Source of the DNA: Meconema thalassinum
Taxonomy: Eukaryota > Arthropoda > Insecta > Orthoptera > Tettigoniidae
Assembly: GCA_946902985.2 (NCBI GenBank)
Contig: OX336389.2
Coordinates: 130,731,572-130,795,571, forward strand
DNA: 64,000 nt
Direction: 5' to 3'
Part shown: positions 42,958-51,839 of the stretch, in pieces
Position numbering within the stretch: the stretch's first letter is position 1
Layout: each line of letters starts with the position of its first letter
Made by a program: the position numbers and the translations under genes
Notes under the pieces: model-generated
The model's input: the letters and a program-made list of their open reading frames with translations, nothing else
Told to the model about the DNA's origin: nothing
Databases searched by the model: none

Positions 42958-43010
42958 AGTATTTCTGACTGTTTAGATGGCAAGCACGTAATCTTCAAGT
43001 ACCGGTACGC
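42958..43010 (+). pseudogene. Possible PIF/Harbinger nuclease scrap
   Basis: One frame reads DCLDGKHVIFKY near 42967-43002. DGKH-V is the motif around the first catalytic aspartate of Harbinger-type transposases. The match is short and both sides are disrupted, so it may be chance. Confidence 0.3.
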
Positions 43011-43285
43011 AGAAAAACGCGCGAAACACATGCAGATGTGTCGGACAACCAACGCATAGGACGAATAATGTCTTTGCTAATTTATATTATGTCCAGTGCG
43101 GAGAAGATCTGTCGCAGAGCTATCAGTCAGGGCAGGTAGCCCAGACAAAAGAGGCAGGAGTCAGGCTCCCGGCGTGCGGTTCAGCATAGCTAGCACGCCA
43201 ATTGTGAAAAGGCTGGACACCGCTGTCTTATACAGTGTGGTTGGTATGGATTCTGTCTTGAAGAAAGAATTCATGATGTAAAACA

Positions 43286-43930
43286 AAAATATTGGAATGT
43301 AGTCGAAAGAAATCAGAAACCCCTATGGATGTCAAATTGGCAGGTGAACAGCTAAAGGAAGTAGGTGACTTCTGTTACTTGGGAAGCAAAATAACCAGTG
43401 ATGGACGAAGCAAAGAGGATATAAAAAGTAGGTTAGCACAGGCAAGGAAAGCATTTCTACAGAAAAGGAATCTGTTGACATCGAATATAGATTTAGGTAT
43501 TAGGAAGTCATTTTTGGAAACCTTTGTCCAGAGCGTGGCGCTCTATGGAAGTGAAACTTGAACTATTGGTGCAGCAGAAAAGAAGAGAATTGAAGCGTTT
43601 GAAATGTGTTGTTACAGGAGAATGATGAAGATCAGATGGGTAGATAGGGTTACGAATGAAGAGGTATTAAGACGAGTGGGAGAGGAGAGACGTTTCTGGC
43701 AACTGCTAATGAAGAGAAGAGATAGGCTGGTAGGCCACGTACTAAGAGACCCAGGAATAGCAAACTTAGTTATAGAAGGAAGGGTTGAGGATGAGAACAG
43801 TAGGGGTAGACCAAGGTTAGAATATGTTAAACAGATTGCCTTGGATATAGGGTGTGGTAGCTATGTAGAGATAAAACGATTAGCTCAGGACAAAGCATGG
43901 AGAGCTGGATCACACCGGTCGAGAGACTGA
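43286..43930 (+). pseudogene. LINE reverse transcriptase C-terminal part with one TGA
   Basis: The frame reads EVGDFCYLGSKITSDGR, AQARKAFLQKRNLLTS, SVALYGSET, a TGA at 43559-43561, then KKRIEAFEMCCYRRMMKIRW, VTNEEVLRRV, LVGHVLRD and ENSRGRPRLEYVKQI. These are the ordered C-terminal motifs of a non-LTR retrotransposon protein. The stop occupies the place where relatives have Trp. About 215 codons survive in one frame, so it is a fairly young 5'-truncated copy. Catalytic RT and endonuclease are absent. Confidence 0.85.
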
Positions 43931-44076
43931 AGACTCAAACAACGGGGTGATTCCCCAGGTCAGAAAGCATCGAACGATGTGAAAAAGTATAGTTACAGGT
44001 GGTTTAGCGGGAAGAAATTATTTTTAAATATCTAGACGCATCTATCAGACTAATTAACACGTCCTATTACAAACGT

Positions 44077-44247
44077 TTGATGCTTTTCAGTCGGTCAACA
44101 CGATAGTACCCAAATGAGATGGGTTATTCCCTAATCTTGAAAAAGACTACATGAGATTGATAAATAGGCTACATGTTATTTCTTTCAGGATTAGGGAATA
44201 ACCCATCTCATTGGGGACAATCGTGTTGACCGACCAAAAAGCATCAA
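44077..44247. mobile_element. Foldback element with about 59-bp arms
   Basis: TTGATGCTTTTCAGTCGGTC starts the left arm at 44077, and its inverse ends at 44247. The arms include ATGAGATGGGTTATTCCC and pair with few mismatches across a roughly 50-bp centre. A diverged single arm (CAGGATTAGGGAACCACCC) is at about 29796-29850. Confidence 0.75.
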
Positions 44248-44827
44248 GCTTTTGTTTACTAAGACAGCACTCAAAAATGTTTTCAAACACCACATCGTCC
44301 TATTGCTTTGTGTCGCACTGTGTTGTGCAGCATATCGAAATAAAGAAATGATGTCCTAGGTGGATCAACATACGGCGAGTGTTACTCCGAAAAAAATATG
44401 TTGCTGCAATCACTTTCTCGGAGGCTGATCTATAATATACAGTAAGCAGTCTAGCGACAACGTTTCAAGGGTCGCGTGTCAACGGACGGAAACCAATTGG
44501 ATAGGATCCCTCCCACACCGCGGGGCCGGCCTTCCGATATGACCCTCAACTGGATACCATCTGGCTTCATGTCCGGTACGGGTTATCCTGTTAACTTTCA
44601 CATATTTGTTAATGTTTAGACAGAAAACTAGTTTATCAGGTCTTATCAACTAGTTCCTAGTAGTAGGCTTGCAAGCCTTGTTGCCCAATGTGACCTACAT
44701 TTCCTCCTGTTTTCTACGAAACCATGCACTTTTTACTCTATGTTTATCATCTTTCGGCACTTCCTGTCCTAGGGAATCGTATGTTCCTGGTTGTCTAGGA
44801 CACCCACCCTGCATAACAAGCCCAGGG

Positions 44828-45710
44828 TTAGAGCCGGGTGCGAATAAACAAAACGTTATCCGCATCGGCCCCGCATCCGCATGATTGTTATCCGAATCTA
44901 CTGCCATTACAATAATATTTTAATTAGACAAAGAATAAAGTATTAGCGCAACACATTTAGACATTTGAGGAGTAATTCTTTCCCCTTGGCTATGTAAGTC
45001 ATGTGCTAGGTTTAAAATGAATGCTATACAGCTAGAAATGCAACCCTTTTCAGTTCAGAGTGTTAATTATGCTTAATAATGCTTAATAACTTAATATGAG
45101 GGCCTCCGTGGCTTAGGCGGCAGCACGCCGGCCTCTCACCGCTGGGTCCGTGGTTCAAATCCCGGTCACTCCATGTGAGATCTGTGCTGGACAAAACGGA
45201 GGCAGACAGGTTTTTCTCCGGGTACTCCGGTTTTCCCTGTCAAAATTTCATTCCAGCTACACTCTCCACTATCATTTCATTTCATCTGTCATTCATTTAA
45301 TCATTGCCCCGGAGGAGTGCGTCAGGCCTCGGCAGCCGGCACAGTTCATATCCTCGCCGCTAGATGGGGGCTTCATTCATTCCATAACTGACCCGGTCGG
45401 AGACTGGAAGCAGGCTGTGGATTTTCATTTTTCAACTTAATAAGAATGAGATTAGCTTAAATCATGACCTTGCATTTGTCACGAAAAGAACATAGGCTAC
45501 AGAAAAATATGATATGTCCTAACATCCGGGTCCTAGTAATGATATTCAACAAGTTCGGATTGTATTCAAAATACTATCCGCAAATTTACTCCAAACATTA
45601 TCCGCAGCTTATCCGCTAACCGCACAGCCATGCACACTATATCCGCAAGGCAAAAGTTTTGCGGATATCCACGGATTTATCCGCCGATATCCGCATCCAC
45701 GCAGGGCTTT
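44828..45710 (+). mobile_element. hAT-like MITE with GCGGATATCC motif, copy 2, split by SINE
   Basis: Begins AGAGCCGGGTGCGAATAAAC and ends near GATATCCGCATCCACGCAGG. The parts 44828-45096 and 45434-45710 together match 35575-36080 in reverse. A family B SINE with its own duplication interrupts it. Confidence 0.6.
45097..45433 (+). mobile_element. SINE family B, nested in a hAT-like MITE
   Basis: Complete copy: head GGCCTCCGTGGCTTAGGCGG at 45101, B box GGTTCAAATCCCGG near 45153, tail GGCTGTGGATTTTC. AACTTAATA at 45088-45096 and 45434-45442 is the duplication. Confidence 0.88.
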
Positions 45711-45719
45711 ACCCATGGC

Positions 45720-46642
45720 GTGCGCTAGTGAATCCTCTCATAGTAGCAGTAAAGAATTCAGACCCTGTTTCTCTGTATTATTTGCCAACATTTTAGTTGA
45801 AATTTACAGCTTCAGGATCATTCATTTTTATGAATTAGCGGTAAAATACTGTACATATAATTCGCATGCAGTATTTCAAGTGGCCACACTATTGGAGCTT
45901 CCTCTGTTGTGTTTGTGATCCAAATTGGAACTGAACAATGATACCATTTCTTTGCCATTTTTTTTTAAATAGCACTGCTTTATTTCAATTCCATTCCCCT
46001 CTTTTAATTGTAGTTTCACTATAAAAAGAACATTTCAAATTCATTGAATTTTTCTCCGTCGTGTTTGCAGGGGGGTGGGTGTGGGCTGATGTGGTTGCGG
46101 GGCAGAGAGGGGGTTGTGGCGCAACAGGTGCGAGCGCATGTCCCTCCCCAAGCTCCTGCTGCTAACTCGGTTCTCTATTCTCATCCGTGTTCGGCCCCAA
46201 ACTTTTTCTCCCCTGCTGAATGAAGCGAGTGTGGCAAGGCACGAAGGTCGGGGGAGGGTTTGCTTGCTTGCTGGAGAGAGAAAAATCGAGGAACTTGTCT
46301 GAACAGAGTGCATAGAGCAAAGGGGGGAAGCAAGCAAAAACTTGAAGTAGGTTAGTAGAGTTAAGAAGAAGAGGGAATGAGAGGGAAAGCGAGACACTCC
46401 GTGGGAGTGAGTGAGAGGGGAAGATAACAGAAGAATGAAACCTCAAGACGATCTTTTATATTTATATAGAAAAGACATGACGTGGTTGTTGCTTTTGCTT
46501 GTTGAAAGATTCTGACAGAAGTATCTTTTCAGCTCCTTTTCTTTTAATAGGCGTTTTATAACGTAGCAGGAAACGTTTAGTGCCAATATTCTGGGGCCCA
46601 TTCCCTGTTACTGAAATGACACATTTGTTTGAGATTCCCCAC
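45720..46642. other. No gene seen; purine-rich segment
   Basis: 46060-46430 is rich in G and A on the plus strand (GGGGGGTGGGTGTGGG, GAGGGAAAGCGAGA). Long minus-strand frames here are low-complexity Ser/Pro/Leu-rich and not convincing. Confidence 0.4.
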
Positions 46643-47832
46643 CGTGCCAGATGGATTCTTCTCCAGCTATCGGCAGGTTCGTCTACTACGATTCTTCACG
46701 TGGGCTGAGTGGCTTAATGGATAGAGCACTCACTCTGTCAGATGGATTCTTCTTCAGCTATCGGCAGGCTCGTCTACTATGGTTCTCCACGTGGGCTGAG
46801 TGGTTTAGTGGATAGAGCCCTCACTCTGTCAGATGGATTCTCCTCCAGCTATCGGCAGGCTCGTCTACAACGATTCTCCACGTGGGCTGAGTGGCTCAGT
46901 GGATAGAAGCCTCACTCTGCCAGATAGATTCTCCTCCAGCTATCGGCAGGCTCGTCTACTACGATTCTCCACGTGGGCTGAGTGGCTCAGTGGATAGAAG
47001 CCTCACTCTATCAGATGTATTCTCCTCCAGCTATCGGCAGGCGTGTCTACAACGATTCTCCACGTGGGCTGAGTGGCTCAGTGCATAGAGTCCTCACTCT
47101 ATCAGATGGATTCTCCTCCAGCTATCGGCAGGCTCGTCTACTATGATTCTCCACGTGGGCTGAGTGGCTCAGTGGATAGAGGCCTCACTCTATCAGATGT
47201 ATTCTCCTCCAGCTATCGGCAGGCTTGTCTACCACGATTCTCCACGTGGGCTGAGTGGCTCAGTGGATAGAGGCCTCACTATCAGATGTATTCTCCTCCA
47301 GCTATTGGCAGGCTTGTCTACTACGATTCTCCACGTGGGCTGAGTGGCTCAGTGCATAGAGTCCTCACTCTATCAGATGGATTCTTCTCCAGCTATCGGT
47401 AGGCTCGTCTACTATGGTTCTCCACGTAGGCTGAGTGGTTTAGTGGATAGAGCCCTCACTCTGTCAGATGGATTCTCCTCCAGCTATCGGCAGGCTCATC
47501 TTCTACGATTCTCCACGTGGGCTGAGTGGCTCAGTGGATAGAGGCCTCACTCTATCAGATGTATTCTCCTCCAGCTATCGGCAGGCTTGTCTACCACGAT
47601 TCTCCGCGTGGGCTGAGTGGCTCAGTGGATAGAGGCCTCACTCTATCAGATGGATTCTCCTCCAGCTATCGGCAGGCTTGTCTACCACGATTCTCCACGT
47701 GGGCTGAGTGGCTTAGTGGACAGAGTCCTCACTCTATCAGATGGATTCTCCTACAGCTATCGGCAGGCTCATCTACTACGATTCTCCACGTGGGCTGAGT
47801 GTCTCAGTGGATAGAGGCCTCGCTCTGTCACA
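46643..47832 (+). repeat. 91-bp satellite, 13 units
   Basis: The unit CCACGTGGGCTGAGTGGCTC ... AGTGGATAGAG ... TATCGGCAGGCT recurs with starts at 46697, 46788, 46879, 46970, 47061, 47152, 47243, 47332, 47423, 47514, 47605, 47696 and 47787. The period is 91, with one 2-bp deletion. Units differ by a few substitutions. TGGCTCAGTGGATAGAG resembles a tRNA A box, suggesting origin from a tRNA-like SINE head. The 60-90-codon frames running through it are by-products. Confidence 0.93.
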
Positions 47833-47834
47833 AT

Positions 47835-47850
47835 CCATCCACGTGGATGG
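47835..47850. repeat. 16-bp palindrome at the end of the satellite
   Basis: CCATCCACGTGGATGG is a perfect palindrome centred on CACGTG, the same core present in most satellite units. 47851-49250 contains no recognisable gene. Confidence 0.7.
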
Positions 47851-49250
47851 GTATTTTTAAGAGAAATTCTCTGTACCCTTCAAATGTGATATGATTTTGC
47901 GTACATTGTACATACAGAGTTTCGACCAAAGTGGTTTAGTCGTTTGCTACTTTTCCAAGGCTAAATTTAATTTTGGTATTACCATATACTAATAGTTAGT
48001 GAAACTGGAACCACCTACATCTTCATATGTTGTGTTATTGGTTTGTACTAGATTCGCATTACATTTAGTCCGAATTAGATCGGTCACATGTGAGTTTTAA
48101 GGGTAACTCTGAAAAAATGCCACCTATTGTTAAGTACATTTGCCAACAGTGGTGTAAGGGAAAGCAGAAAGAGTGAGATCCCCATTGATAATATTACCAC
48201 CACACATAATGCCATTGTGATCGGAGGAGCAGTTCAGCCAATGATAGGGGGAACAGGAGAGTCAGTCAGTCAGTCAAACAGACACATCATCCCATGATTG
48301 ATCAATAATCCTACCTTCAGCTCGTTTTATGAGGAAAGTAGTCTAAAATTGACAAGGGCATGGCTACCTACCTGCAAGTTACAACATTCAAATTATAGTG
48401 TACAAGCCGAATTCCTTTAGTGCATACTGAAATATCACCTGTTTTGTGGTAATTAAAGACAAGACAAAAAATATAATTATGAATAAAGAAGAAGGAACAG
48501 AAGACGGAGGAAAGTAATAAAGAAAATGAAGAAGGAGAGGTAGGGACGGCAATAGATGGGAGCAAGGTGCAAAGAAATTTTGCTTTTTTGTGAGGTTTTA
48601 GAAGAAAGGCGGAAAAAAGAAGAGGAGGACATGAAGAACAGGAGGTAGAGAAGGAGAAGTTAACTGGAAAGTGTAAAGTAGTAATTAGTCCCAATCGAGT
48701 GCTCACTGATGTTAGCCAAGTTTGACGTGTGTGTTGTAAGTGAATATACCGTATGCTGAAAGAACCCCGCGGATTTAAAGGTATAGTTGACAACGCACAC
48801 ACATCATTTTAAATATTGCGTCACCGTAGTATGATGTATGAAATGTAAACATGTGAAACGGAAATGTACTAGTAGAAGGCTAGCGGTGGTAAAAGCATGA
48901 GAATAACAGTATCGATTTCTTACACCATCTAGTCCCATTAACCGAAGCGTTGGTTTATCGAGCCAGACTAACACTAGAGTAAAATATCACATTGCTAGTC
49001 GGTCCTTGAGAAACATAACCTTGATGGTGGCTGAAGAGAAGCTCATAGCGTACAGATATTTGGAGATGCAGGGTCATCTCAATGCTTCCCTCAGCCATTT
49101 ACCTTGCATTCTTCACCAAGGAATGCTACCTACTTCAACTAAAAGCCTTCCTTTCCGAGGTTAGGTTAACAACGCTCCAGCTGAATCAAACATATTCAGC
49201 CACAGCGAGGTCAGGAATCTAACCTGGAGCAACCAGGTTTACTCCTATCC

Positions 49251-49480
49251 TAAGGGGGATTAGCCCCATTCCTAGGTTTCATGTCAACAGGATTAATTAT
49301 CCAAGCAATAGCTGAATTAAATAGATTACTAATTATTACTTTAATAGTAATTACAACACTAATTATTTTATTTTTTTAATCTTCGTATTACTTTTACTGC
49401 ATTTCTTTTCTCTTATAGAGAAATTAAATGAAATTATATACAATTCTATAGTAATCAATTTTATATTCTAATTACAACCT
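49251..49480 (+). pseudogene. nad2: Nuclear copy of mitochondrial nad2 (NUMT)
   Basis: With the invertebrate mitochondrial code the frame reads GGLAPFLGF, then IIQAIAELNSLL and IITLIVITTLIIL. After a one-base shift in a T-run near 49377 it continues NLRITFTAFLFSYSEIKW, with AGA as Ser and TGA as Trp. This fits the NADH dehydrogenase subunit 2 segment with the GGLPPFLGF motif, transmembrane helices, and a YFYxRxxFTAF-like stretch. The nuclear code gives stops. A short decayed NUMT. The next 15 bp lead into a mariner end. Confidence 0.8.
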
Positions 49481-49571
49481 CAACTACAAAAGATACGAGG
49501 GGAGATCAGAAACTAAATTTACAAAGCCTGCATTTAAACGTGTACATTTTATTTCATACAACCAATAGTAA

Positions 49572-50035
49572 TAATAATGTTATTGGTTTACGTCCCTGTT
49601 AACTACTTTGGCTTTTAGAGACGCCAGGGTGCCGGAATTCTGCCCCAAAGGGGATCTTTAACGTGTCAGTAAATCTACTGACACGACTCCCTCGCATTTG
49701 CGCACCCTCAAATGCCAGCTGACTGCAATAATAATGTTATTGGTTTTACGTCCCTGTTAACTACTCTGGCTTTTAGAGACGCCGGGATGCCGGAATTCTG
49801 CCCCAAAGGGGATCTTTTACGTGTCAGTAAATCTACTGACACGGCTCCCTTGCATTTGCGCACCCTCAAATGCCAACTGACTGCGTCAGGATACGAACTT
49901 GCCAACTTGGGCCCAGCAAGCGAGAACGTTACCACTGAGCCACGCAGCCAGTCCCAGCTCACTGCGCCAGGATACGAACCTGCAACCTTGAGCCCAGCAA
50001 GCGAGAACGTTACCGCTGAGCCACGCAGCCAGTCA
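49572..50035 (-). mobile_element. SINE family D within SINE family D
   Basis: The outer copy spans 49572-49728 and 49952-50035; the inner copy is about 49729-49940. Both show the family body (CGGAATTCTGCCCCAAAGGG inverse) and heads with GAGCCACGCAGCCAGT. CCAGCTGACTGC and CCAGCTCACTGC flank the inner copy; CAACCAA flanks the outer one. Confidence 0.8.
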
Positions 50036-50040
50036 CCAAT

Positions 50041-50467
50041 TCAACCAACTGATAGTACATACATTAGGTTATTTTCAACATAGTCTCCATATCGGTTCAG
50101 GCACTTGTCGCTTCGTGGGGTGAGTTTGAATATTCCCTCGTGGTAACAATCCTGTCCTTGCGTGTTCAGCCACGTTGTCGCGAAGTCTGAAGCAAATTGT
50201 TGACCGCCTAGGTACTCCTTCAAGTGAGGAAACAGATGAACGTCACTTGGAGCGAGGTCCGGACTGTAGGGAGGGTAATTGATGATGTCCTAGTGAAACC
50301 GCTCCAACAGCATGGTGGTCTTCTGGGCTGTATGAGGTTGTGCATTGACATGAAGGAAAATGACGCCCTGTGTGAGATGTTCTGATCGCGGTTATATGTT
50401 TCGCTCACAGAATTCGAATAACTGAGCGGATCTCTTCGCGAGACCAGTTTTCCAAACGAGTCACCAT
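50041..50467 (-). pseudogene. Mariner transposase with internal deletion
   Basis: The ATG at 50467 opens MVTRLENWSREEIRSVIRIL, the N-terminal helix-turn-helix start. It then jumps to the middle catalytic region (VIFLHVNAQPHTA), and on to NYPPYSPDLAPSDVHLF and YLGGQQFASDFATTWLN with a C-terminal GDYVE, ending at 50041. The second catalytic Asp, normally in HDNARPH, is Val here. Stops also interrupt the frame. Roughly 60% of the protein is deleted. It is inactive. Confidence 0.8.
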
Positions 50468-51381
50468 TAGTTGTTTACCTACAGCTAGCACTGTAGGTGA
50501 CTGAAACTCTGCACAGTTACCAAAAATGTGTATTTGAATTACCCCACACTGCTAATTTCTCTATAACAGACGAAACTTCAGGAATATCGGCCTTGTAACC
50601 TTAGTTACTGACACCCGTCGTACACGTAGAGTACTATGGTGGATGTTTGTTGTTGATGGGGCATAGAAGTTACATTTTCAGGTGTAATATTTATTACTGC
50701 AAATTCGATTTAACCAAATGTAAGTGAGGAACCACATGACAACCGTATATCTGGCATTTATTCAAAAAATGTAAAAAAAAGGACTTACTGTGTTTTAGAA
50801 CTCACCTATTTCACGTTCCCAACCAGCTGAATAGAAAGGTTTTGTATCGCAAAAACCATGCATCTCCATATTTGCAGGGTTTTGTTTAATGTACTGCTCG
50901 GGTCCAAGCTCTGTGAACTTGCGGGATGAGGGGATGGGGCAAAGAAGGGCCAGGCGAGAAGAGAAGGGCCTGTCAACCGCCCGCCGTGTTATCTGGTATT
51001 CCTGTCTATGACAATACTGCTAACATAGGGACGTTGCTCAAACTACTGTGGTGTTGCGAATGAGTGAGTGAGTCACCGACCAATGTATTTGGTTCTGTTA
51101 TTACGCACGAACCGGGAAAACTCATCACTCATCACCATCACTTCTCTTAGTCCGCGATCCACATTCCTTTCAGGTTCACGCAGCTTGGACCTGAGCATTA
51201 CTGTCACCGATATGGCATGCTGTCATGAGATCTCACAGCACCGCAGAGTCATGAGAGGAGAAGATGACGCAATAAGCATAGATAAGCAACCTGAATTATG
51301 AGTCAAACACAATGAAAGAACCCAGAACCATATTTTTTTTTTATATATGAGTATCTTTAATATTCTGGTTCACTTACAATT

Positions 51382-51615
51382 AGGTCTGGCTGCGTGGCTC
51401 AGGGGTAACGTTCTCGCTTGCTGAGCCCAAGGTTGCAGGTTCGAAACCTGGCGCAGTCAGCTGGCATTTGAGGGTGCGCAAATGCGAGGGAGCCGTGTCA
51501 GTACATTTACTGGCACGATAAAGATCCCCTTCGGGGGAAAATTCCGGCACCCCGGCGTCTCTAAAAGCCAGTGTAGTTAAAAGGGACGTAAAACCAATAA
51601 CATTATTATTATTAT
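51382..51615 (+). mobile_element. SINE family D, full length
   Basis: Head GGTCTGGCTGCGTGGCTCAG, B box CAGGTTCGAAACCTGG near 51437, body GCGAGGGAGCCGTGTCAG, tail ACGTAAAACCAAT then (ATT)n. CACTTACAATT at 51371-51381 and 51616-51626 is an exact 11-bp duplication. It is the best family D copy here. Confidence 0.92.
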
Positions 51616-51763
51616 CACTTACAATTGATATGATGTGAAATGAGCAGTAACAGTGAGACTCAATTTCATGAATTTGGCATATCATGAAAATAGTCGAGCA
51701 TTTGACGGTGAAATAATAGTTGCGAAGTTACTAAAGATCATAAGATGACTCTGATTGACGCGG

Positions 51764-51824
51764 CCAGGGGCCGATAACCTAGATGTTAGGCCCCTTAAAA
51801 CAACAATTATCATCATCATCATCA
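51764..51824 (+). mobile_element. 61-bp 5'-truncated SINE end
   Basis: Only CCAGGGGCCGATAACC, GATGTTAGGCCCC and a (CAT)n tail remain, yet TGATTGACGCGG occurs exactly at 51752-51763 and 51825-51836. It is an extreme 5' truncation with a clean 12-bp duplication. Confidence 0.85.
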
Positions 51825-51839
51825 TGATTGACGCGGGCG

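Larger units (their letters stand above)
49496..50530 (-). mobile_element. Defective mariner carrying two nested SINEs
   Basis: Left end CGAGGGGAGATCAGAAAC follows TA (49494-49495) and resembles the ends of the mariner at 1932-2359. The transposase is on the minus strand (start near 50467). No matching right inverted repeat was found, so the 5' end is probably lost. Its 3' untranslated part is interrupted by SINEs at 49572-50035. Confidence 0.75.

Noticed and set aside
46041..46446. 94-118-codon minus-strand frames
   Set aside because: Low-complexity sequence opposite a purine-rich tract; no start context or motif.
46891..47814. Series of similar 65-90-codon plus-strand frames
   Set aside because: They are the 91-bp satellite read in rotating frames (91 is not a multiple of 3), not a gene family.
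51797..51823. CAT/ATC repeats and other short runs as a CRISPR-like array
   Set aside because: Simple microsatellites at SINE tails; no regularly spaced repeats with unique spacers, and the genome is eukaryotic.
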